The notes beneath the pieces were generated by a model. That model had not been told where the DNA came from, did not search any database, and saw only the letters and a list, made by a program, of their open reading frames with translations. Position numbers and translations under genes: made by a program. A stretch of 64,000 nucleotides of DNA from Amaurobius ferox (lineage: Eukaryota > Arthropoda > Arachnida > Araneae > Amaurobiidae), in NCBI GenBank assembly GCA_951213105.1, contig OX578150.1:26557107-26621106 (forward strand), read 5' to 3'. Below are positions 1 through 10,507 of the stretch, in pieces. How positions within the stretch are numbered: the first letter of the stretch is position 1; each line of letters opens with the position of its first letter.

Positions 1-798
1 AAAAATCGTCAAAATCTAAAACAAATTACTATATATGGTCAAATAAGACAATTAAATGCTTTTCTTAAATGTAACTTTTGACGTCGAAAAGAAGAAAGCT
101 AATCCCTCTAGGACTAACTTGATAACTAACTTCTTGAGATATTTTAGTTTTCGCATACAATATGTAATCAAAAGTATCCGGACACTTTGGATGTTAGAAT
201 ATTTTTCGAATTTCTAAACAAACACTTGGCGAAGTGTTCTGTAACTTTGGCGATGTGAAGAACATGCTTGAACGCACACTTTCCAATAAAGTTTCGGTGA
301 CTTGTGCATTTAAGAAACCACCAAGATATTGAAAAGGGGGGAAATATATTTGATCACCCTGCATCATAAAAAGCTGGAAATGATTTGTAACTTTCACAAA
401 ATAGTTACCTAGCTTTGTTCAATGTGTATATAAGCATTTTCGTAAAACAAAAACGTATATTCATGAAGATATAAACGTTTCTTAAAAAAAAAAAAAAAAA
501 ATACATGTTTTTTGCTTACAAAACCCATATCTTTCAATCAAATTTCAGAACATTTCAGAACACTTACAGAACATTTGTCAACGTCCAAGAAAAACAATAT
601 ACTTCAATTGAAAATTAAAGCATTGAATATACTATGAGATATAAGCATATGAAGAAACAAAGTTTTTACTGCGCAGGCACGAAACAGCAATAGTTTCCTT
701 TAATGATTTTGTAGTGAATATTGTAGGGCAACTTCTATAAAAAATCCACTGGTGTGATTTCCACTATCGTGAAAATTCACAAAGATATCGACGATATA
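1..798. other. AT-rich intergenic sequence, no gene seen
   Basis: I see no credible coding region. Around 168-185 the plus strand reads like the outer end of Tc1-type inverted repeats known from arthropods (a short 'AAAAGTATCCGGACACT' string), so part of this stretch may be an old Tc1 fragment; no partner end or transposase is visible. An A-run lies at 484-500. Confidence 0.4.
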
Positions 799-1449
799 AA
801 GATCATTAAAAAGAATACCGCATATCTGTATCTTTAAAATTGAGCGAGTTATATTTAATTGAAAATTGAACATTGGAAATGGGGACCCTATATCAAATTA
901 GAAATGTAAATTTCTGACATATCCCATAAAAGATAAAACTGGATGATAATACATAGAAGACATTTTTGCGAATTCCGCTTAGGTTCACGATGCAATCACG
1001 GGTTCTTAAGTATTTTTCACATTGAGATACGCCAATATAAAATGTTGACACATATTGACGTATTTTTGATCAAAACAATGTCTATCGTCAATTTGTTTAT
1101 GATCCCTATTTTCACTGATGAAACAGCCTTTTACATGGTACGGAACAGTGGCATAAGTCAGATTTTTTCGTTTATCATAATTCAGTTGATTTTAAAGATA
1201 GGATATGTGGTTTTTTTTTAATGATCTTGTTGCATTAAAAATAAAAAAAAAATCTGAGTGACCAAATATGTCTAAGGGGGTCGTATAAAAATTTAAAAAA
1301 CATAACTTTTTGGAAATTAATGGGAGGACTATTTTATTAACGTAGTCTTATTTCCTACCTTACTTTCGACATTTTGGCAATTTATATTGCCCACTTATTT
1401 CCAAAAGGTAAAGAATTAAAGCGAATTTCAATCTTTTTGGGACACCCTG
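799..1449 (+). mobile_element. 5'-truncated TIR element (CAGGGTGTCCC ends)
   Basis: The right end, 1445-1449, is the complement of a CAGGGTGTCCCA terminus and is followed by TA, as in IS630-Tc1-mariner insertions. The copy matches, in the opposite orientation, the host element at 29519-29759 plus 41704-42332. Its left side begins within the terminal repeat (near 'CGCATATCTGTATC' at 817) and lacks the outer roughly 250 bp. An open frame at 943-1221 contains a string resembling the first-Asp region of a transposase, but I do not trust it as a gene. Best read as a non-autonomous (MITE-like) element. Confidence 0.6.
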
Positions 1450-1450
1450 T

Positions 1451-1482
<32 letters not shown>
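1451..1482. repeat. (AT)n microsatellite
   Basis: Plain TA dinucleotide run directly beside the TA end of the preceding TIR element, consistent with TA target preference. Confidence 0.9.
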
Positions 1483-1484
<2 letters not shown>

Positions 1485-2030
1485 CCGCATAAACGTCGAA
1501 AGCGAAGTAGGATATGTACGTGCAGAAAAGCATGCTTGTCCTCGCCGCGAATAGCTGCTAACTAACCGCGTCCACAGCACAGCATGTAGCATGTTTAAAC
1601 AGAACTCTAAAATGTCACGCAATTGTTAATTAAATGAAAACGGGAGGGAGATTTCGCCATTTTATTTAATTCTTGCCCGTCACGTTGATTTCGCGTACCT
1701 GTGCGCCACACGCATCTTTCAAACGCAATTCACGCTGTTTATGTTTGCTATATAATATACTAAACGATGTACCCGATTTCTCCCGGCATTTAAGATGTAA
1801 ACGTCTGGATAAAATTACACCGGAACATACAGCGAATGCTCGAAACTCAATTAACGCATTTACAATGCTCCCACTTTAAATAAAAAATAAATAATTCGCT
1901 GCGCCCTTGTAATCCCCCCCTAAACTAGCATGTGGAGTGCATGCAATATGGACTGTTAGCCCAATATAAATAGTTTAGTCCTTAAAATTAATTTCTAACA
2001 TAATTAGAAGCTGAGATTCAAGATTATCAA
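1483..2030. other. Unassigned, less AT-rich sequence
   Basis: This stretch has CpG-containing, non-repetitive-looking sequence up to about 1880 and a C-run near 1912-1919. I found no second copy in the window and no convincing ORF, so it could be host single-copy DNA such as a UTR or regulatory segment. Nothing identifies a gene. Confidence 0.3.
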
Positions 2031-2035
2031 ACTAA

Positions 2036-2140
2036 TATATTGTGCTATATGTATATATCAAACTAATATATCATGTATATTATATATCAAACCAATATAT
2101 TGTGCCATATGTATATATCAAATTAATATATGATGTAAAA
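2036..2140. repeat. Short tandem array of a roughly 28-bp AT-rich unit
   Basis: About four imperfect units built on 'ATCAAACTAATATAT' followed by variable AT-rich sequence. Non-coding. Confidence 0.7.
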
Positions 2141-2369
2141 ACTAATACACTCATTGGTATAAAAATTTGAGCACCAAGAAGTAATTGTGGGATCGTAATG
2201 AAACTGGGCATGAAGGTACGTGTCAGGCAGATATGCAAACGATTATAAATACAGTGTCATTGTGCATTGCGTAATGCCACCAGAGAGCGTTGAAATTCGT
2301 TCCCCCTGGAGCGAGAAAAGGTACGCAGAGGCTTTTTGCCTGTACTTAATCTGTTGCAGAGGAATGTTT

Positions 2370-3313
2370 TTACTTTCCTTATATACATAATGTATAAGGA
2401 AAGTATTGTGACGGGGTCGAAAATTCGAATTCGAGTTTTCGACGGGAGAGCACGTTTCAAGCATCCCTGATCACGAATCAAGCATTTTTGAAGTGATGTC
2501 TGTGTGTATGTGTGTGTGAAAGTATGTGTGTATGTGTGTGTGTGTCAGTGTGTCTGTGGAGACGATAACTGACGAACGAATGGGCCGATTCGAACGAAAT
2601 TTGGTACACAAATCACAATCCATAAACACTGGAAGCCTATTGTTTTTATACGCAATCGAATGTTCAGAACCCTCCTAAATTTTTGAGTGAAATTTTGAAA
2701 AATTCGTCAAAAAATTAAAACCGCTAATAAAGTTACTCAAATAGACATTTCTTATGTAATTTGTCATTAGAAAACGATTGACATAAATTTTAGAACGCTA
2801 ACATGAACCGTTCTCGAGATATTGCACATTTTTCAAAAAAATTATCAAAAAGTCATAAAATAAAAAAAATATTTCCTATTGAGAACCATGTTTACTTTTC
2901 ATGTGTAACACCACGCGATAAATTGGGTGACATCATTCTCGTGGATCTAGCTCGTTCCAGTCATGAAAAAAGATAGTTTGAGTAATACTTTTGTATTTGA
3001 ACGCCAATAGTTATTTATCTGCTGTAAGAATAATTACACTTCGTCCATAATGCTTGGCGAAATTTCGGCGACGAATTTGGCGAGATGTCGCCAACTTGGC
3101 AACTTTTTTAATTGTTGCCAAATTAACAAAAATCTCGCCAAATGGATAAAAATGACGCTAAATCAATCAAAAGTACAACTAATTGAAGAAAATTCAATAT
3201 CTTGGAAAGAATATAAGTATCTACTATAAGAATAACATTTTTTTAACTGTAAAAGTAGTAAATTCATTGCATTATATAAGGAAAGTCATGTGTTGCCCAC
3301 ATCAGATTTTTTT
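2370..3313 (+). repeat. Dispersed repeat R1, copy 1 (plus)
   Basis: R1 begins with a palindromic junction (ACTTTCC...GGAAAGTA), then a conserved 'GGGGTCGAAAATTCGAATTCG' type block, a TG-rich segment, and ends with GGCGA/TCGCC-rich sequence and 'CCCACATCAGATTTTTT'. Other copies lie near 6285-6715 (minus, partial), 13770-14470 (minus, partial), 16590-17575 (minus) and 42960-43945 (plus). No ORF is conserved between copies. This copy lacks the hairpin insertions present in the 16.6-kb and 43-kb copies, so it serves as an empty site. The Tc1 relic follows immediately. Confidence 0.75.
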
Positions 3314-3320
3314 AATACTG

Positions 3321-4170
3321 ATGCCGTTAGACCACCATCAAAGACAATATGATCAGCTGTCAGAGTTCAAGAGGGAAAGAATCATCAGGATAATAGAAGC
3401 CGGGTGGTCAGCTCGGTTAGTAGCCCGCCACCTAGGTCGTTCTGACTTTACTGAGAACAGGTTTTGGGACCACTGGATGAGAGAGAGGTCGCATACACGA
3501 CGGCCTGGCTCAGGACGCCCTCGGTAGACCAATAGTCGAGAGGACCGCCACACCACCCGAAACGCACGAACAGCGCCAACTGCATCATTGGCCACCATTC
3601 GGACACAGGCAACACCTTCACTACCAGCCCCTGTGCCTGTCACGAGCTGGCTGGCTGAAGAACATTTGGTATCGCGCCGTCTATTACGTGTGTTGCTAAT
3701 GGTACTCACCCGCCTACGTTTGAAGCGGTGCCGCGTTCAACGGGATTGGACCGCAACCGAATGGAACCAGGTCGTCTTCAGCGACGAATCGAGTTTCAAT
3801 TTGGGCAGTGATGACGACCGTGTAAGTGTGTGGAGGCCCCGTGGTGAACGCTCAATTTTGCCTTCGCTTTACGGCGGCACATCACGCCCGCAGGTGATGT
3901 GATGGTATGGGATGCCGTCGCATACGACGTCCGGTCACCTCTAATATTGATCCACGGAACCATAACAGCCCAGCAGTACGTTTGTGACATCCTTCAGCTA
4001 CATGTGTTGCCACTCATGACAGGGTGTCACAAGAATGCATTCCCCACATTACCACCCTTCCCTGTCCTGTCCGATCCCCGGATTTGTCACCGATCGAGCA
4101 TGTCTGGGGTCACTTGGGACAGCAAGTTGGACAGCCTACGAGTTTGGTTCAAACTAGTGGAGTACTTATA
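3321..4170 (+). pseudogene. Tc1-like transposase relic
   Basis: The protein that begins at the ATG at 3321 reads as a Tc1-family transposase: an N-terminal helix-turn-helix (SEFKRERIIRIIEAGWSARLVARHLG), a GRPR-type linker, and the first catalytic Asp in WNQVVFSDESSFNL. It is broken. A TAG at 3525 interrupts right after GRPR, with the same frame continuing to a TGA near 3900. A frameshift follows, with MVWDAVAYDVRSPL in another frame. The stretch that should carry the second catalytic Asp (the QDNA region) is deleted, and the RSPDLSPIEHVWGHL region at about 4075-4115 is readable only in a third frame. Dead copy; terminal repeats not recognised. Inserted at the end of R1. Confidence 0.85.
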
Positions 4171-4837
4171 ACAACTATGGATTGAAAGAGAGTTTTATTA
4201 TCTTTTCGAGGTGCCAAGATGAAAACTTTGTGATAATATTTTCGGTTGCTAAGGGATCGAACTGTGTGAATATCTCTCAAAATCGTTTATAATCGGGCTA
4301 AACTCTATAGCTAAAAACTAATTTGAAGTCTAAAAAAATAGCGCCGAGGTGAATCTTTTGGGTCTTGGAGTACATGTGTACTAAATTTGAAGGTCGTACG
4401 ACGCTTAGATTGCCCGTTACAGACTGAACGCGCGGGTACACACACACACACACACACACAGAGAGATGTTTTCAATCAGAAGAGGTTACTATAAATAGTA
4501 ATCACTTTTGTCATTCCGGAGAGGAAGGAATCAGATGACTGTAAAAGTGGCGCCAACTGATTGAACTGTATTTCTAAGTAGGAAGATTAAGCAAGGGGAA
4601 ATATTAAACAAGGTCCATTTGCTTAACTGGGATAAGGCTTGCTTGAATTTCGGTTTGGTTAGGGTTCCCCAATTGTTCGTAGGCGCTAGTTACTGTGCAT
4701 TTTCATCTGGATAGCTAGGTAAATTTCAGAATGTAGTGTAGCTATGTCAGATATAGTTTGCATAAAGCATATAGTTATATACAAAACTTGTTGCTTATTT
4801 CTAGTTGCTAAGTTCGTGTTCATGTGTAGTACGTATT
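4171..4837. other. Repeat-like tail and (CA)n, otherwise unassigned
   Basis: 4180-4436 looks like the tail of a dispersed repeat (text such as 'AAATTTGAAGGTCGTACGAC'), followed by a CA microsatellite at 4438-4460. From 4460 to 4837 I see nothing identifiable. Confidence 0.4.
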
Positions 4838-5772
4838 AAATTTTAAATTTAAACGGTGCTAACTGTGTTTTTCTTAGTTGGTTTCAGATTGCTTCCCGGT
4901 AAGTCTAGTAGTAAGACTTTGGAGGCTGCTTCTTTCTAGTTGGTAAGTTCATGTTCATGCGTAATGTTTATTAAATTTAAAGAATGCATTATATTTAAAC
5001 GGTGTTAACTGTGTTTTTCTTAGTTGCTTTCAGATTGCTTTCCGGGAAGTCAAGTGGCAAGACTTTGGAGGCTGCTTCTTACTAGTTGCTAAGTTCATGT
5101 TCATGCGTAATGTGTATTACATTTAAAGAGTGCATTAAATTTAAAAGGTGAGAACTGTGTTTTTCTTAGTTGGTTTCAGATTGCTTTCCGGGAAGTCCGA
5201 TAGTAAGACTTTGGAGGCTGCTTCTTTCAAATTGCCAGGTTCATGTTCATGTGTACTATGTATGAAATTTAAAGAGTACATTAAATTTAAACTGAGTGTT
5301 TCTTTGTTGGTTTCAGATTGCTTTCTGGGACGTCAGATAGCAAGAATTTGGAGGCTGCTTCTTTCAAATTGCTAGGTTCATGTTCATGTGTAGTGTGTAT
5401 TAAATTTAAAGAGTGGATTAAATTTAAACGGTGATAACTGTGTTTTTCTTAGTTGCTTTCAGATTGCTTTCCGGGAAGTTAGATGACAAGACTTTGGAGG
5501 CTGCTTCTTTCAAGTTGCTAGTTTCATGTCCATGTGTGCTGTGTATCAAATTTAAAGAGTACATTAAATTTAAACGGAGTTTTTCTTAGTTGGTTTCAGA
5601 TTGCTTTCCGGGAAGTCAGATAGGAAAACTTTGGAGGCTGCTTCTTTCAAATTGCTAGGTTCATGTTCATGTGTAGTGTGTATTAAATTTAAAGAGTGGA
5701 TTGAATTTAAACGGTGATAACTGTGTTTTTCTTAGTTGCTTTCCGGGAAGTCCGGTAGCGAGACTTTAAATG
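4838..5772. repeat. Tandem repeat array, alternating about 146- and 137-bp units
   Basis: The anchor 'TTTCAGATTGCTT' recurs at about 4882, 5028, 5174, 5311, 5457 and 5594, giving spacings of 146, 146, 137, 146 and 137 bp. Each unit carries 'CCGGGAAGT', 'ACTTTGGAGGCTGCTTCTT' and 'TCATGTTCATG'. The last unit is truncated. The array is not open in any frame. Confidence 0.85.
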
Positions 5773-6284
5773 TTTGTAAGAGATCACATTTTCAGTTCTG
5801 TTAACGTCAATTGTATTTCACTTTTAGTTTGTTTAATTTTGTTAATAAGTACGTAAGTTAAACGACCTAATTATTTACGAAGATACCACAACTTGTACTC
5901 AGAACTCCTGCTGGCATAACCTACCACCGACAATTCAAAAATAAACTCTTTCCAATCGCAGTTTTTCCTTCTATTTATCTGGAAGAAAACAAGAAATAGT
6001 CCATTCCCACAAAAAATAAATCTTGACGCAGCTTTCAACAAGCATTCCCAAGATGCCCTAGTTATCGAAAAGTAATGACAGCACCATCGAAGAAAGATGT
6101 TTTGTTTGACTTCAAATGGCTCTTCAGACAACGGTGACGATAAAATGCCGCCGTGCCTATTGTTATCGGCTTGAAGAATCTGATGTGTCCAATACATAAC
6201 TTTCCCTGCAGATTAATAAATTTCGATAATGTTGGAAAGCAATGACAGATCAGAATAAGGGCATCCAATATCGGAACAGAATAA
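5773..6284. other. Unassigned AT-rich sequence
   Basis: No convincing gene. A minus-strand ORF at 5871-6197 has no recognisable domain and runs toward the neighbouring repeat; treated as chance. Confidence 0.35.
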
Positions 6285-6715
6285 AAAAAATGATGTGGGC
6301 AGGATATGACTTTCTCTATATAATACAATGACTTTACTTATTTCCCATAGAAAAAATTATCTATAAAAATTATCTATCTTATCTGCAGAACAATGTTTTG
6401 AATGCTGAATTGCAAATTGAGAGCTTTTCCGGATGGCAACATGTAAAATTTTTTCGAAGTACCAAATTTTGCTTGTATTTCACGCAATTGACAATTATCA
6501 ATATGAATAGCATCCGTAATAAGCAATAGAATCCAGATATTTTAACAATTAATTCATCAATTTAACGTGTTTCGTTAACTTACGATCATTTTTGCAATTT
6601 TGATGGTATTTTCGTCAATCTGGGGCGGAGTGTCGCCAAGTTGGCTGGATTTTGCTAAATGAGTAGCTAAGTTCGCCAAATTTATTGTCAAGCGTTACAG
6701 ACAGAGTGAAAAGCA
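6285..6715 (-). repeat. Dispersed repeat R1, partial copy (minus)
   Basis: Reverse-complement match to the 3' part of R1, starting at the 'AAAAAATGATGTGGGCA' end and running through the TCGCC/GGCGA-rich segment near 6620-6690. The 5' half of R1 is missing. Confidence 0.6.
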
Positions 6716-7149
6716 TATGTCATATATATATGAAATATATATGAAAAAATATATTTTATATGGCTGAGGTACTGTAAAAGACCTGACTGGCAACCCCATC
6801 ACCTCTGGTCATTCATTGGTCACCCCATCTGTATCATTTTAAACTGTGGGAAGTAGCTAAGCTGGGGTGGCTCGTCTCCCCACACCTGTCACATCCAATT
6901 AAAGGCTGTGAATGATGCCTCTGTCCGAGAGGGGTGAGTCTTTTTAAAGCAGGTTATGATTTGTACTTAAATTTATGTTAACTAAAGAAGGGAGCATCTA
7001 CTCATTTCATTCGGCTAAAAGAGTTGTTTTCGACAAGTTACAAATCTCGACAATACAAATTTAGAGGATAATAAAGATTGGGTACATGTTTTCAAACAAA
7101 GGGAACATTCTTCTCTCATTCATTGCAAATAAAGGACGATATAGAATAA
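6716..7149. other. AT microsatellite and unassigned sequence
   Basis: 6718-6765 is TATATA/GAAATATA-rich. 6770-6960 is more GC-rich with several 'CCCCATC/CCCCAC' strings but no repeat partner or ORF. Nothing identified. Confidence 0.3.
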
Positions 7150-8400
7150 TTAAATAATTTAGGCAAAAATTAGACTTCGTTGCAGAAATAATCAAAGTTT
7201 GATGATCATTTAAACTCAAATATATTGTAATTGCGTTGTTGTAGAATGTAGATGCGCAGAATTTAAACAAAAATAAAGCGGTTTTAGGACAGATGCAACG
7301 CTAAATATGAATTAAAAAGAACTATAAAAATCACGATTTTGACACAAGATTGATGTCATATTTTATTTTGAAGTGGGTCATGTGATCTCTTCATACAATA
7401 TCCACGTGATCTCTTCAAGGGTGTAATTATTATTTTAATTTTTATTTTAAAAACTATTGAATATATGTTGCTGAAATTGTTTTCTTATATATTTTATGGG
7501 ATAATTTGAACATTTCCTAAAACTTTCGAAGCAATTTGTGAATTTTAAATTCGCTTAAAAAATGTTTTAAAAATCAGGTCCCATAGGGTTCAGTGTATTT
7601 CATTTTTTCAACCCAGGTTCAATCCAAAATTAAGTTGGTGATATGATTCATTTATATTCCCATAGGTCCCACAGATCGTCTGAACAACATACTAAAATTT
7701 CATTTTGTTAAAGTAATTTTTACGGCAGTTATCGTGATAACGGACAGATAGACAGACAGAATGAACAAGGTCATAAACACTTTTCAACTATGTTGGAAAG
7801 TGTTAAAAATATAGATAGCCCAAGCTATTATCCCTGACATATTTACAATGCAGTACATAAAACACAACATTTAAAAGTTTTATATATCTATCCTAGTATT
7901 AAAATGTGTTAAAAACAAAGAACCTAATCATCATTGTAAAATAATCATGTATATATCTATTAAAAAAACAAAACAAGAAACATCAATCATGCATAAGCAT
8001 TGATTATGAAACACTTTCCAACTGAAATGCAATTTCATTTAAAAATCGCTAAAATGTGATACATTCAGTGGTGACATCTTTTACATTATCACAGTACTAC
8101 AGTAATTTATTATACTTAAATATTTAAAACTTAAATATTTAAAATATATAAATCGTCTGATTCTTTAGGCAAAATCAATGAATATTTCATTCATATAACT
8201 TGTATTCCAGACTCCAGAGCTAAATAATTTTGCGAGAAAGAAATTCAGCAATTCCTATATAACTCACCTTACAATCGCTTGAGATATTTGCATTCTGCAT
8301 AAGTCAAAATTAGGCTTCGTTGTAGAAATAATAAAAGTTTAAGGATCATTTAAAATCACAACTATTGTAATTGCGTAGGCACGGAATTTAGATACACAGA
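7150..8400 (-). repeat. Dispersed repeat R2, two head-to-tail partial copies (minus)
   Basis: Reverse complement of 12148-13040 and of 63600-64000. Reading the minus strand, 8400 to about 7860 matches the second half of R2. It is followed at about 7830 by a new start matching 63600 onward (the 'GACAGACAGAATGAAC' block), which continues to the middle of R2 near 7165. This indicates a tandem arrangement of R2 units. No coding capacity seen. Confidence 0.7.
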
Positions 8401-9389
8401 TATTATATGTGTGTGTGTGTGTGTGTGTATTCAAAGTATTGGAATCGTGCCGAAGATTGGAACTCGAATTTTCGAAGGATCTACACATTTTGGGAGGTCT
8501 AAAACACGAAAAAACTATTTTTAGGGAGACCTCTGTGTGTGTAAGGGTGTGTCTGTGTGTCTGTGAGGATATTGTATCCACTCTAACTGAAAAACTAATG
8601 GACCGAATTTCCTAAAATTTGGTAGGTAAGTTTTTTGTGGGAAACCCTGATGTTCGTTAGATTTTAGTACGATTCGTAATAAAAGAATCTGCTTTCTTTG
8701 CGAAATGGCCGGCAAATACTGCCTTTATCCATTCTAGTTAAAAACTAATGGACCAAATTTGGTATATAAATACCTCAGAAATTTAATTTTCATTTTTGAT
8801 GTTAAGGACTTTTTCTTGGACTGGGGTTTTTAAACGATCGTTATAAATTTAAAATAAAGAAACAATGTTTAAGAGTTTTTTAATAAAATGTAACTGCATT
8901 TGGAAAGAAGTGTATTATGAAATGAATATCACAGCCAATAAAGAAATGGAAACAGTAGTTTCAATGATTACAAATCTTTCTTTCCGATATCTAATTTCTT
9001 GAATTTTTCCTGGTTAGAAAATAACTGCCTTTCTTTGACGGAGATTTACGATAGAAGTAAAGGAGGAATTTTCACTTCCTGGTCTTGCATGTGTGTGGGG
9101 GGTGGGGTGGGGGTGGGGGGCATTAGGGGACAAAAAGAGAACAGCGTTTTCACAACTTTCCCACATGAAACCGGCCACCGGTCAATTGATATTTTCAATT
9201 TATTACGTCACTGTTTTATTTTGACAAAAATTGTTGAAACTCATATATTGCACATAGTACAGGTAATATCCTGCAAATCTTTGCCAAAATAAAACAGATG
9301 ACACAGTAAATTGAAAATAGTAATACACTCTGCAACACATGAATTTCTAAAATCTTTGTCAAAATAACACTAATCCCCGAATCCAATAA
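8401..9389. repeat. (TG)n and low-complexity repeat region with a G-rich tract
   Basis: A TG microsatellite lies at 8408-8429. Sequence resembling the start of R1, with a second TG-rich block, follows (8430-8650). A G-rich tract at 9097-9120 with several G-runs of four or more could fold as a G-quadruplex. The ORFs here are artefacts of simple repeats. Confidence 0.5.
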
Positions 9390-9595
9390 TCGCGGAAAGC
9401 AAAAACAATGGTCTATAACGCCCCCTCCACACACAAACACAAACACGCAAATAAACGGATTTTCAATATCACACACACACACACATACACAGAGAGAGAG
9501 AGAGGGAGACGTTTCTTTAAAAAATGTTTTTTTTCGTTTCCATAGATTACCATTCATTGCATGGAAAGCAAAAACGATGATCTATATTGCACGCG

Positions 9596-9644
<49 letters not shown>

Positions 9645-10091
9645 GCCGCCCCCACACACAAATAAACAGATTTTCAATTTATGCGCTCGCCTCCCCCCCC
9701 CCACACACACACAAACACAAACGCACACAAATACAAACGTGCTCACACTCACACACACAAACGCACACAAACACAAACAAGTACAAACGCGCTCATACAC
9801 ACACACAGAGAAAGAAAGACGTTACTTTAAAAATGTTTTTTTCGTTTCTATAGATTACCATTCATTGCATTGAAAGAAAAAACAATGGCCTATAACGCGC
9901 GCGCGCACCGCCCCCCCCCCCCCCACACAAACACATAAATAAACAGATTTTCAATTTATACGCGCGCGCCCCCTCCCCCCCACACACAAACGCAAACACA
10001 CAAATAAACAGATTTTCAATTTATGCGCGCCCCCCCCCCACACAAACACAAACAGATTTTCAATTTATGCGAGTGTGCCCCCCCCCCCCCC

Positions 10092-10123
<32 letters not shown>

Positions 10124-10215
10124 GAGAGAGACGTTACTTTAAAAAATGTTTTATTTCGTTTCTATAGATTATTCATTTCATGGAAAGCAAAAACGATGTC
10201 CTATAACGTCCAAAT
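9390..10215. repeat. CA/CG/poly-C tandem array
   Basis: The unit 'GGAAAGCAAAAACGATG...CTATA' recurs at about 9396, 9562, 9866 and 10181. Between units are alternating CG and CA runs (9591-9641), C-homopolymers (for example 9908-9923, 10078-10092) and the phrase 'AACAGATTTTCAATTTATGCG', which appears several times. Alternating CG/CA favours Z-DNA. The ORFs full of THTHTH or VCVCV are simple-repeat translations, not genes. Confidence 0.8.
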
Positions 10216-10507
10216 GAAATTAGTTAATACCCCCTTTATGTCAGCTGAGCTACTTAATTTTAATACATGACATTTAGAAGAAATCACTCCCACCTAATCT
10301 TCGCCCCTTCCTTCCCGCATTGTTCAACTAGCCACTTGGATCCATATTCTCATTTGAGCCCCCAAGTCGCAATGTCATAGGTCACGTCTAGCCGCTCCCA
10401 GAAATGGCCCCCAGATTTGGCATGAAATCAGGAATATGAGTAGTACTTGAACCTTTTATATAATAGCATATTTCACATATATATGAAATATATGTATGAT
10501 ATATATA

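Noticed and set aside
943..1221. 92-codon ORF as a gene
   Set aside because: It lies inside a non-autonomous TIR element, and the relative at 41704-42090 does not keep the frame.
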